Part shown: positions 1 through 13,600 of the stretch, piece by piece
How positions within the stretch are numbered: the stretch's first letter is position 1
Layout: every line of letters starts with the position of its first letter
Assembly: GCA_030141605.1 (NCBI GenBank)
Contig: JAQGDQ010000003.1
Location: 887,501 to 951,500 of the forward strand
Length of the DNA: 64,000 bases
Direction: 5' to 3'
From: Tubiluchus corallicola
Taxonomy: Eukaryota; Priapulida; Priapulimorpha; Priapulimorphida; Tubiluchidae
Notes under the pieces: generated by a model
Database searches by the model: none
What the model was told of the DNA's origin: nothing
What the model saw: the letters and a program-made list of their open reading frames with translations, nothing else
Position numbers and translations under genes: made by a program

Positions 1-526
1 TTTGGTGTTGAACCTTTTTTGTGAAACATGAAAGTACCTGGTCAGTATAGGTTACATTCATACTTGTTTTCAGATGACTAAAATGAAAAAAGAAAGAAAA
101 AGAAATTCAATTATAATTTTTAAAAATTAGAAAATTAAGGTTATAGATTTTGATTTTTCATGTCAACAAATGTAACAGTTACATTTTTCAAACAGTTTTT
201 TATATTTTTTGTTATTTGCAACATCTATAGTTTCTTTTAAACGATCGGCACATCAATTTTCATTTGCTTCCATAAAATTTAATTGGAAGTTTTGTTAGCT
301 TTTGCAGGGAACCCATGATCTGTTCTGCTTGCCAATTCTTATACATTTTTTATCCCTTTCTATGATTTCTCTTATTTTTCATCATTTACTTAAAGGTGTA
401 ATTTTTGTTTCTATTATTAGTTATGTTCTACCATTGTTAGAGATACTAGTAATTAGCAGAATTAGTATCTGACCAGTTCAGTGCTATCTTGATGTAAAGT
501 TTTTAATCACAAATCTTGGTTTGCAG
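1..526 (+). other. SIK3 intron (partial)
   Basis: AT-rich sequence with no supported coding segment. It ends in an acceptor (TTGGTTTGCAG) at 526, just before the first exon in the window. The preceding exon is outside the window. Confidence 0.8.
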
Positions 527-1938
527 GTAACTTTGACAATCCTGTTGCCGATCAAGATGGACAATGGAATGAGTCAGTTCTCAGACAGATGGAAAATCTA
601 GGATTTGAGAAGGATGCTGTGTGCGAGGCAAGTCTATTGACTTTTTCTATTATTTAACCCCTATTATGTTTTAACAGTTAAGTTTATTACACTAAGGTTA
701 TGTTATCACACTTTTGGTGACTGGGTCGACAAAGGAAGAAAATAATGGAGTAAGAAAAAATTTATTGACCCGTCATCATTACTGAAGCTGTATGATAAGA
801 AATAGCTCAGATCTGTGAAGCTGGCTCAGTTACCGTAAGTTAAATGCTATTCTGGAAAGAAAAGATCAAGATTAATTTTATATAATATGTACATGTCTAT
901 AACAAATTTATTGACTAGAACAATTTACTTTAAGAAAGAATGAACTAATGTACTAACATTACTGGATTCATGATAAACTAATATTTAAATGGCTAATTCA
1001 CACAATAAACTGACAGAGACAAACTGACAAAGAGTAAAGTTTAAACTAAGTTATATAAGATCTGAACAACTGTAGATTCATAAGAAGTCTCAACTTTCAA
1101 ACTATTAAGCATAATATAAAGAAATTACTATACATTCAGGTTTGGATGCATTACACTTGCTGTGTGTATGAATGAAAGATATGCACTGGTGTCTCAAAGA
1201 AGAAGAATAAATTTGGACACTATAAAAATTGAGGGCTGACCACAGTAATTGTAAGATTCTGCAATTATACTGAAGCTTCCCGACATTTCACGACAGTACT
1301 GTTGGGTTTAGGAACGATTATAATATTCTAGCATTGACATCATTAAATGTTATTAGTAAATTTTCATATTTGTCTAAATGTTTTGCCTTATAGTTACTTG
1401 CCTTCCAAGTTCACTGAGGCTAAGTTACTTATAACATTTTGCATTATATTTCCCTCTGGTCACTGAAACAATCAAGCTCAGGAAATGAATACTACTAGTG
1501 GGACAATGATCATTATTATACTCATTGACTTTAACTTTTTAGTTTGGCAGAGTTTTATTAGTTTGTACATAGGGTTTGGATTTGACCTGATTTTGCTCTC
1601 TTATTCAGTTTTGTGCAGGAGGCAAGACTGGCAAACTTATCATAATCAACTATGTGAGAAGTATCCAGATTATGACAGATTGGATTTATACATTCATCCA
1701 TTGAGGCACTTTTGCAATCCCTTTACTGAAATCGTTTGCCAAACTTAATTTTTTTTAATTCTTTTCTACATTGATGTTTTATAGTCGGTTAGAATCAAGG
1801 CTTTTGACACATGCAGCTCCATCTATCATTTATTATGTGATAAACACAGAAGACATATCCATAAGAAAGCAGCAATGGTTCTCCCACCCCGAGTACCAGT
1901 GAGCACTCAGCGACGGTCTAGTATAACTACTGGTGTAG
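527..1938 (+). other. SIK3: SIK3 UBA domain, split by an intron
   Basis: The UBA-like segment that follows the kinase domain in SIKs is encoded by exons 527-627 and 1785-1938. Exon one ends ...FEKDAVCE in phase 0 and exon two starts SVRIKAFDTCSS in phase 0. The joined segment aligns with recalled human SIK3 (VLLAMEDMGLDKEQ, then SIYSLLCDRHKRH). In the family this domain is needed for LKB1-dependent activation. The intron between them begins GC, not GT. Confidence 0.85.
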
Positions 1939-4900
1939 GTAAGTTGAAAACAAAAGAAACCTATGTTGTGTCGGACACTTAACCTGTCATGTTTTTAAAG
2001 ATAATTTTGAAACCTGTAAATGTTTAGTTAAATGAATGAATCCTATGAGCTTGTTTTAGTTTTCTAGTTTTTTTGCAAAGTAATTATTAAGTATTACATT
2101 CCTGGTCATCTTATTACTATCTTGTTATAATATTGTTTGATTGCTGCCTAGATCAATTGTATTTTTTTTTGTACTTCACAATTTTGAATAATTAGTTTCA
2201 TGCGAGTTTACTGTTTAGTGGACAGAGATGGAAATGCATCTGACTTATCAGTTACTGGTCAACCTCTAGTTACCATTCCTCTACAGGTCTTGCATACTAG
2301 TCAAAATCCTGGTAGTAAGGTATGAGCAATGTTAATGTACTATTTTCTTTTATTACTGTGTCTGCGAGCTGTCTGTTTACAATATTTTATACAAAATATA
2401 GTTTCAAAAATCTATCTGTGCCCACTGCTTTTACTCGTGCTGAATGTATAACAAAAACACTCTCAGGACATAGAAAAAACATCTAGAGATATTGTTTGCT
2501 AAAAATACTTCTTATTTTCATAAATTTACTTTTTATAGAAAAGCTAGAAACCGCAGTAGGTTTTCCATTTTAATATTTTATTCATTTATCCAGCCTATTT
2601 TCTAAGTTTATTTTTCCTTATTACTTATTATATCTTAAAGATTTTAGAGACAACTCTTTATATTTTTGCTTAAACCGGTCTAACTTTTATTTTTAATTTG
2701 CTACTTTAATTTTATTGTAGAATTTTAATACCCTGATAAAGTTATTTTGTAATCCGAAAACTCCATAAATAAATCATTGGGCTTTACAGAAGATAATGAG
2801 TTTATCTTTTTACAAAATATGGTGTAGTTTAGTGAGCAACATTTTACAAAAAAAAACTATTTTTGAATACTTGCTACTGTATAATACCTTTTTGAATATC
2901 ATGAAACATTTTTTCCATTTTTTTGCAGAGTGATGAAGAAACTCTCACTGATTCTGACTCGGAAGAGCCGTCGCCCGAGGCATTGAAACGATATCTAGCT
3001 ATGCGTCGCCATACTGTCGGCGTTGGAGATCATCGGCATCAACTTCTGGATGAATTTCCACCCATCGCTCACATTCCCATGTTGCCGGGCATGCTGATGC
3101 CCGTTAGTGGTTTGCCACATATCAATCTGCCGCACAATGTGCCACCCTTGGAGAATCTGCCGCTCCGCACATTTGCGCAAAAAGATCAGAATCTTTTGCG
3201 TCCACCTTCGTTTATGTCGCGATGTAAGTCCATTTATTTTGCTGTTGTTTATAGAGCTAAGCAAATATCTTATGAAATGAATACTGTTTCGCTTTTAAAA
3301 ATTCTGCGCTTTTTTGCCTAGTATATTTAGATCATAGAAACATCAGTGGTGCTTGATGATCGTAATTTTAATGGCAGTTTGGTTGACTAGTTGTGATGGC
3401 CGCAACAAGTATGGTACTGGTGATGATGCATTGACAGTGGTGATGATCATAATGGTGATAGTAATAACATGTTAATGATTGAAAAAGATTTTGAAAAATT
3501 TACATTTAGATTCTAATCCAATGGGTAGAAGAGCCTCTGATGGAGGAGCTTACGTTCAGTTATTCACGCAGCAACTGCATCAGCATTTAACGCAGGGTCA
3601 TGGCAGCCTCCCCGGCAGCTCAGAAACAGTTGCACAGGTATGAAATTGGAATAGTAGTTTTGATTTTCCTACAATTGTTTTTCAAGTAGCTCATTGAAGT
3701 GTTGAAATCTCTAACTTGCATGTATTTCAGGGAGCACCTGGAACTCCGTGTTTAGGTTCACCATCACAGGCATCACATCTGGGCAATAATTTATGCCTGA
3801 GCTCTCCTTTACAAGGTTTGTCAGTCAAAGATGACAGTGGAAGTAGACGTAGTAGTGATGACAATGAAGACCAAGTTGACAAGGACGCAGCAGCCACGTA
3901 AATATATTTATCACCCGGTTTCAGCATTATTGTAGCAGGGTTCACATGTATATTGTAAACTTTTTATCACTTTTTACTTAGTAACAGTAAAGATTTTTTT
4001 GAATAATAATAGACATATTTGCCAGTGATTATTAGGTTACTGATAACATATCTGTCAACTGTACTTATTTATCTGTAGATGTTATTAACAGTAACTCAGT
4101 AATCTTTTTTTTTGATAGTTATTAGACTATTGATATTTTTATGCCAGAAAATCTTAATGCTAGTAAAGACAAAGTCTTGAAAGGTTACAAGTAAACATGT
4201 GGACTTAGTGAATAAGTAGGACATCAGAAAAAATCATTATGCCCGGTTTAGACAATACGACAAAGTTTGGAAACTATCTGTGAGCTTGCATATATGTGAG
4301 AATATAAATACTTCTGCATTTTGTTCACGTGCAAGATTATTTTAAATAAATAGTCCAATGAAGACAACTCAAAAAACCAGATTAAAAAATCAGCACTTTT
4401 AGTATGTGTTATACGAAAAAAGATGAAGCATAAGAAATACAAGAGTGGGTGCAAGAGCAGCTACAAAAAAGAAACACTCTAGCAGCATACCGCTGCCTGC
4501 TCTGAGATTTTTATTGTGTACGATCAACAGAATTATAGAAATTTTCTTGAGAATGTCTCCCAAGACAAATTCCTGAACCATTGTAGTTAGTTGCTCCCCT
4601 CATATCCAGATTAGATACAAATATGAGAAAAAAAATTTCATCAAAGTAGCCATTTTAACCCAACGACTAGTTTATTGAGAAATGTGTGATGCTGAAAACT
4701 GTAAATACATTGGAATTTGAACCCAAAACTACTGGTTTATGTCAACTGGGTCTGGTCCCCTAAATTATAAATGTACCATCATCAGTTACTTTCTGTTGGA
4801 AATTTCTTTCCGAATGAGACAATTAATATATTTTTAGTTAAAGGTACACGTCTATTCTAGCTTCTTGCTATAATAATATTTGCTAAAGCTAATTGTGCAA

Positions 4901-7650
4901 TGTTCTATATATAGTAAGGAACGTAGTTTTCTATAGGAAACTAGCTTAATTGTATGTTGAATGATCTAAAGCCAGGTGAATCACTGTTGTCATTGTGTCA
5001 TTAACTTTGTATTTGCCTATATGCATATGAATGTATAAATAGTAAACCAGGAATTAGTTTCCTGGGAAAAACCTATTAGGTGTGTAGAATACTGGTAACA
5101 GGTTTTTCCTTGTAGAGTTTTTTCTTGAATTAAGTACTTTTCTAATACGAACCTGTGCTCAGATAAACAGAATAATTAATACTAACCTTTATGATCGTGT
5201 AAACAATAAATCCGACTTTGTCCGCAATCCGATTTTGTCGGATCGTGTAAATTGGGCATTAGATTATGATGAGCCAATACTGTTGTTCTTACACTAATAT
5301 AAATGATGCTGTACTCCCTGCTTGACAATGAGTACTCCTTTACTTTTTCTAACAGCATGATGTCAGACTCGAGGATAATATGAAATGTGTAGTAATTTGC
5401 TAAGGCATCTACACCAAGAGAACGGTTGTTTAATATAACACTTAAAATTCTAGTTTTGTTGCTATGTATATATTATAAATATTAGAGCTTCTTTGACTTA
5501 AGTTGTTAAGTCTGGGGATTTTTTAATTATTTTTTTAGTTAGTGAAGAAATAGTTAAATTCGTTATGAAAAAAGATTTACACTAATACAGATACCTTAAG
5601 AATCGAGGAAAAGGAAAGCGGCATACGCTTGCTGCAACGAAAGCTACCAACGAAGTTTCAGAAGACATTCAGAATAAATTGCAACCTATACGACCTCGTC
5701 GAGGTGGTCTTCTAGTCCCCCCAGAGCCACGGTTATCAGGTATATTAGCTAATTTTGCAGTACAGTAACTATATTTCAAGTAATACCCCGAACATTAAAC
5801 TTTTTTTTTCATTTGATGACAATTTTTTTTATTTTGCTCAAAGCCATTTTATCAACACATTTTTGCCTAATTTGAAGCATTAAAACAGCATGTATTGCAT
5901 TATTCTGTTGTAAAAATGCACTAGTAATTAAAACAGTTACAATTATTATATATGTTTTTGTGGCAGATTGTCTACTAAATGCTAGCTATTTGCATCAAGC
6001 GAGATTTATCTGCGATTTATACACCTTCGATTTATAGGCACCTGGCTGCAAAAACTTCATGCGAAGGAATTTTGCATGAAACCTGTTGCTGTAAGCGACC
6101 AGACTAAGTATCTAAATGAAATTGTCCCAAGGTCGCCTCAGGGCTTGGCTTTGATTATAGAGTGCTTATTGAATAAACACTGCCTAGGCTTCAATGTTAA
6201 TGAAAGAGAAGATGCTAGTTGTTCTTACACTAGGTTCTTACACTAGCTAGGTTTTGATAAGAAAGATAGGTAGTTTTAACCAAAAAGAAAGAAATTAATC
6301 AGTAGAAGTATGAGTAAGACTCATAAAGGTTTAATCCACATCATTTAAGCAGCATTGATTTTTGCCTCTGAAACTTATCCCAATTCTTTTACATTACTTT
6401 CTATGGAAGTCTTGGGTTCGCTTAACGACGTTTCACTTAACGTAGCCTTTTGCTGGAACGCATTAGCGTCGTTAAGCAAGAACTTGCTGTAATTTAATGA
6501 AATGCGCATTTTTCGTGTTATTGAATTACGTTGCTGGGATTGATTTCTTGCTGCAAAAGCAGTCTTGTAGCCTTGCTTAAGCTGCATACATCAAATTTGT
6601 AGCTTCCTTTGTTGTATTGTATTTTCATTTGTAGTTCTATAAGTTACTCTATAAAGATAATTTGCAGAATCACTTGTATTTGTTAAGCAGGCCGTGACTC
6701 TTTCAAAGATAGCAATCTATTACACATCCCACATGACCGATATTCTCCAGTGAGGAGAGCGAGCGATGGTTGTGCAAGTGTTACCCAGTTGCGTCAACTA
6801 CAGCATCTAGAGAAGCTCTATAAGGATGCAGTGTCTAGTTCTTCTGTTAAGCAGTTGCAGCAAGAACATCAGCAGCTGCAGCACAAATACAGTAGTGATG
6901 CTTCAAAACAAGTATGTACTACATGGACTGCAGAGCATAAGTAGTAACATTTTTATTGATAATATGGGCCGACAATAAAAATACTTTTGTTTCCATCTGC
7001 ACTTCTGCAGCCGGCTGGGAGTTTTATAAATTTTTTTTGTACGCTCATACACTTACTTGACGCAGTCATATAAAAGCGTATTTTTTAATGTAAAACATAA
7101 AATGCAATAATTATTATAACTTCATTCTGTTGGTGAACACTGGATGTGACCATGTTTTTCCACGGCTACTCGTCCAGGGTTCTGTTTTGCACGATGCTCA
7201 TTTTATTGTAGGCGTCGAATTTTCCGCCAAATCGGTGTATTAACGGGCGAGCCTTGTTCCCCCTTATAACATAATTATTAGAACATATACGTTTGTGATA
7301 CAAAAAAGAGACTATACAATAATCGATAATTTAGTAATGTGAAACTAAAAAACAAAGCGTGAAAAATGTGCATTGAAAAAATTTAAAACATTACTGCTTA
7401 ACCAGTGGGAAATAAACAAACTTTGATTTCAACTGATTTTAAATATTCCACTATTCAACTTTAAACATTCTCAAAGCTTTAAAAAAAATTTTCCTCCCTC
7501 CCTACTGACATACTTTGAGCTCATGAGGTAAACAAGTCTACAGAAACAAATTTTTTTCGTAGCCGGCCATATAGTCATCTATATTCCGTTATCTTATTTT
7601 GGTTCAAAAGTTGAAATGCGTTTTTGTTTTTTTGAAGTAGAAGTTTCAAC

Positions 7651-7685
<35 letters not shown>

Positions 7686-10600
7686 TTAATAATAATGATA
7701 ATAATAATAATAATAGTAATCATCATCATCATAATAATAATAATATTAACAACTAACAATGGCTCGGCATAAAATTAGTAATATTTGAACATTCCTTATT
7801 GCATCTTGCTTATTACATTCATAATAGCCAGAAATTAATCTGTGACATGACAACAAGATTCTATGCGTTCTATAACTTATCTGGCAAAAAGTTTCAGAAA
7901 TGGAACCTCAAACTACATTGTTCTTATTCAGCTCGGTGGATGGGTTTTTAAGTTTGATCTTAGCATGTGACCTTATCCGAGTTGAATGCTAAGTATAATT
8001 ATATACAATTGCTTCTAACTATTATAATTATCTTTTGTATCGCACCATCTTTTCTAGATATAGCATTACCTGATAGTATGTTATTTAACTGCAGGTGGAA
8101 TTGCAGCAGAAACATCAGCTACATGTGCAAGAACGACAGAGGCGAGTGAGCACTCCTGAAACTTTGCACTTTGCACATACGCAAATCATGATTGACAGGG
8201 AGATTTCACCTGCTTTGTTAAGTCCGAAAGCATTACCTTTGCCACGGTTAACGCCTTCTCCTCCAGTACCAGGTATATGTTGACTTTTCTTGAAAGTGTT
8301 TTTAACTTAACAAATAAGTGTGTTTATGCCATAAATGTTTTCATAATTGTGTACTATGTCTATGATTTTACATTTATATAATAAAGTTGCCCTGTAAGTA
8401 TGCAAGGGACAGCTCAAGTTTGAAAAAGTGAGATGTGGTCGTAGAAACTGAATAATTGCTTTTCAAAAAACATAATTTATTATCAATGTGCTTTTGGTTA
8501 CAATGTCAGAATATTTTAGTACTTCATCTGATAAGGTTCAATTTATAAGGTTTGTTACATTAGTTATCAGTTATAGGACTGTAAAAATAATCTATGGTTC
8601 AGTGCTGTTAGTAGTTTGTAATTCATGCTAGTGTAATTTAATTTTTTTAGCTGTTTCACCGGGTAGGGAAATACAGCCACCCAGTACTAGTGAACTACAG
8701 TCAGCAAACTTACACCAGCAATTACAACGTTTACATCTACAGCAGCAACAGTTAAGTCAAGTTGCACACAGTCCACCAACTACTTATAAGTTAGTATCAT
8801 TATCATCGTTTTTGTTCATTGTTTTAAAAATGTTTTTTGCTCTGCTTTTACAACTTTCCAATAAACAGTATTCATATGCTACTGAAGCAACATAATTATT
8901 TTAACAATATAATTAAGAAATTTATAAATGTTTTTTATAAAAAACGTTTGAAAATGGCTTTAGTCTTCGAAAAAAATGTTTTGTCTTTTGTATGTTTTTC
9001 AATTCATAAGTGAATTTTTAGAGTGTTCCCAGCTTCTGTGGTGGATCATCAAAATGGAACTATTTTACGACCAAGTGGTTTATTACTAGCTGTCATTCTT
9101 TTTTCAATATATATCTTTTGCTTCTTCATTCATTTGCAGTATGAATCATGCTGTTATAAACGTAATTGCTTCATGCACTATTTAGAGGATCCTGTTTTCC
9201 TATCTGCCTTATACTGTAAATCTTATTTATCTTGCAGCTTTCAACAGCATAGGAACAGTCCTCCACCCATGGGATTTCCTAATTTACAGATGATTCAGGA
9301 AGATATTGAGCATCAGGCAACCTTGTCACATGGTTTGGAACAATTGACGGACTCCATGGCTTGCGAAAGGCGAAGATCAAGTGATATAAGTACTAGCCAC
9401 TCCAGGTATGTGACTTCAAATTATCTTAATGCTGAAACTGCCTGTTGTCCAAATGAAAGCACAACTTAAGAAAAAAATCATTTGTAGATCTATGCATGAG
9501 CAACTTTCAGACATACAGTCGAACACCATTATTGCATACATGGATTAATGCGTATGCATCGTTACTACATACTTCTCAAAAAGCACCAAGTTTCTTGATT
9601 GCAAGATCCCATTTAATACATTATTAACGTCTTATTTATTGTTTACACTGTTACTGTGTATTGTAAGCTTGTCGTATGCCCCAGTCAAGTGTTTTACAAT
9701 AGATTTATGTTCACAAATTTCATACTGCTGAGTATCTTGTGCTAATGACCTCTGTCTGACATGTTTACACTGAACTTTTTGGTGAAATTACCGTGAAAAC
9801 GTAGTTGGGTGATGTAATAAATTGTTGTGTGTAACAGACTCTGAGCATAAATATGTGTAAATTAAAACCTAATAAGTTTGCATTATTGCTTTTGGAAAAT
9901 TACCAAATTATTTGCAGTGTTGCAAACTCATGCCCTTAACACTTTGTTATTCTAAGGTAGTAATACCAAAATGAAGCAAACAAGGTCCCAGAATTTCAAC
10001 AATTGGTTAGCTACTGTTAAAACATCTTTTTGAGGGAGTTAATTGCTAACTAATTGATTATATCATTTTTTCAATAATCACTATGAAGTATGGATGTTAA
10101 ACGATATATATTTGGTGATACAATACGATACTTTTTTCCAACGATATGATAACGATAATCTGTTTTTAGGCGATACAGTACAATACAATATATTATTTAC
10201 AATATTAAAATTATTAAGTGCAGTATACTTAAATGGTTGCTAGTTATGAAACACAAGTTTTCTGTGTCTTTATGTCTCATAAAGAGGCTTGATATCTAAC
10301 TATAAGTCAGATTAGGTTGGTGGTACTATGCACCACGAATATAAGCAATTACTATAAGACCTAACTTCAAGAATCCACATCAGCCACTATTAGCCAACTG
10401 AGCCTCGTGTGTAAAACAATTATATTATTATGTGCTCTCAGTATCGCTTATCTCTGCTTGGTTTAATTTCTAGAACTCTGAGAAGGAACTTTGCATAAAT
10501 ACAAGTGCTTATGTAAATGAAATAACTAGAGCAGTCGTTGTTGCTTGCAGAGTAAGAATTAGGAAGCCAGGCACACGGAATGAAACATTTGGCAACTACC

Positions 10601-13600
10601 GTATTTTCCCGTGTATAAGAGACCCTTGTGTATAAGAGACCCCTTCAATTTTTAGGCAAAAATTCTGGAAAAAAGTTTTTTCAGACGGACATTTTTAGAG
10701 GGTAAAGTACAACTTTTTTCAACTCAGTGCGGTACTGAAAACAAAATAAAACCAGTTAATGTGTTGTAGAAAAAGAGTACTGGTATATATTAAAGTGCGT
10801 ACCTGCAAACCTGTAACAGGAAAAGAGAAAACGAGGAGATAATGCCTGTGTCACGATGCTTGTATTGCTTACAACCGCTTCATAGTCGAACGCGACACGC
10901 AAAACAGTTGTAGAGCACTTATTTCTTTAAAATCATTAGTGTCACAATTTATGCATCTTATTGAAAAGACTTACTCCCATGTATAAGAGACCCCCTATTT
11001 TTAAAGTGAAAATTCTGAGCAAAAAAGGGTCTCTTATACACGGGAAAATACGGTACGTGTACAGTGTTTTTGAATCTTCACTAATAAAACTAAAACGTGA
11101 AAAGGCAAAAGTAAGCTGCGATAGATAAACGTATTACTACGATAAAAATATTTATCAATGCAAGCTGCACATAACCATAATGTGGCACTAGAAATACATT
11201 ACAGTGTACTTGGCAACCATGTGTCAGTATGAATCAAAATGAAGATAGCTGTTATTGCCAAGCAAAAGTACGAGAAAATGATTCGGTGTCTGACAAGCTT
11301 ATAATTTATAACTATATTTATCCACTTTTTTGCGTAATTATGCTAAATAAATGGAAAAACAACGATATGCGCCAAATTAGACACGATAACGATATTCTTA
11401 GAATGTTATCGATGTGATAATGGCAAAAACGAAATGGCGTAGAGTTAAAATGGCTTAAAATGCTTGTTGCATGCTTTACTTGCATATTTTTATGTTTGGT
11501 CCTAGTGAATATGCAATGTTGATGTTCAACTGTACAAAAAATTTTGTTATTTTGGAAGCAGTGGCTAAGAGTGCTGACACAGACCCACTAAAATCTGTCA
11601 AGTTTCAAGTAAAAATTATCAGCATACTGATACAAGGTTCCTGTTATATAAGTGTGATTTTATTGACGTACCAGTGTTTTAAGGACTGACGTGTAACTAA
11701 GGTTTGGGGATTGAAGAAAAGTGGCTGAAATCAGAATCCTGGTCAGTCTCCTCCTAATGAATCTGGGTGGGTGTCATGCGTTGTGTGCAATGGGGAATGT
11801 GTGCTCATCTAGGGCCTAGATGAGTCAGTGTTGTTTTAACTGTGCACAATTTGATTCAAGTGTTTAAATCTTTGTTTCACAGCCTCAATTTGGGTTTTGA
11901 GGACTTCAGAAAAATATTGGAAAACCATCAATACTTTGATGACCATGAGACAAATTTGGCTTTTTAATAAAAGTTGGCGACAAGAGTTGGATGAATGTGG
12001 TGTACAAATTTTTTTGGTGACAAATTAGAATTGTTTCAGTTCCCTAAAATACTGAATATTGTCATATAATTTTATCGTGTGTGTATTCTGTATTTTATTC
12101 ATTATATTTCAGACGTTATTCATTATGTAACGACCGAGTTAAGTGATGTGTTGGTCAAGTTTTTGTGCTTCATGATTGATCGCTTAAAATTAGCTGTATT
12201 TTGCAGATGTTCAAGTGATATAAATGATGATATAGACATGGAAGCCCAAACTGATGTTCCTGCACAGCATTCTTTACACCGGCCACAAATCAGGTATATG
12301 CCTTGTTTTGGCATGGTTCAACTCAGTTAATTAGCTGCAGCTGCAAAGTTTTCATTAACAGAGAGATTGATTAGACTTATTAATTGCATCACTGTAAATA
12401 AGTGAATGAGTATGTTTGCTTGCTTGTTAGAGTGAAGAGCTTGCTTAGTATCAATTTAACGCTTTTGTGATCACATTGGTGGAGGTTTAATTCATATATA
12501 GGACTTTTGCTCATGTGTTACTCACTATTTGCAAGTATTCTAAAAGTTGTTAGTGTAATTGAAATTTTTACAGGGCTTTGTATAAGTAAAATATATGATC
12601 AACAATTAATACTTAAATTGGGTGTGTGGGTGTGTAAACATATATAATGAATAAATTGGGTGTGTGGGTGTATAAGTTGCAGCAGTTTAAAATTTGTGAT
12701 TTTTTAAAAAGCTATAAGAGGATGCTTTTCCAGGCTTTTGCCAATGGGAATACACATTTATGAATACTAAAATACAAGTTTAACTTCATACTTCTAATAG
12801 AGACGAACTGCATGACATAGCCAATGTGTTCATTTTAGCAAAAGTGTATTTCAAATATCAGACAGCATGTTGATTGAAGTTAAGTTTTCTCAGTGCTTCA
12901 ATCCTAACATGGATCACAAATGGCTGCCTTAGAGTGTAAGGTAGCTTGAGTGAGACAGTCTATGTACAGTATATAGATAAAAGATGACTACATATCAAGT
13001 TGAAAATTTTTGTGTGTCCTTTATGCATGCCCGCATGTTGCTGCATACCCCCAAATGTTGAATAACCAGTATGGCCTTGGGAAGGTTCTCTCAGGTGCAT
13101 TGCTAGGGTTGATGTCACCCGTGTGGTACTCATGTCACCCATGCGTTGGCGCTCATATACTGTATCATACAAAATCGTTTAGTAGCATCTTATGTACATA
13201 TCTAGCACTTACTATATGGCATTTAGGAGAAACATTATCTAGACAACAACATTTTGTTTTCCTTACCCCCAGAAAAATTTTGGAAAGTTGGGACTGGTTT
13301 CCTACCAGTGTGGACCGCACCCCCTACCCCTAGCAGCGCCACTGGGTTCTTTCCCAATATAGTAGTGAAAATGGTGCCCGAAATGGCACTTCTTAGGGCT
13401 TTTTCTACATGTAATGTCCAACAATGTTAATTCTTTTTAGATGTTGTAGGGGGCTGGAGTTTAAATACTGAAGTTCCCACTCTATTTGAGCCCTTCCAAA
13501 TATGATGATCTTAGTGGCATGCAAAATACTGAAAATAGTATTTTGTAGAATAGTCGTCCAATATGTCTTTTTAGGTGTGTGCAGGGGTCCAGAGTTCGAA

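Noticed and set aside
2995-3264. 89-codon frame antisense to a SIK3 exon
   Set aside because: Shadow of the coding exon on the other strand.
4680-4765. Minus-strand GGGTTCAAATTCC resembling a pol III B box
   Set aside because: No A box at the right distance and no cloverleaf; not supported as tRNA or SINE.
9023-9237. Extension of the SIK3 frame upstream of the NSPPPMGF exon
   Set aside because: The splice at 9237/9238 restores phase with exon 8651-8789 and matches SIK3; the upstream part is intron read-through.
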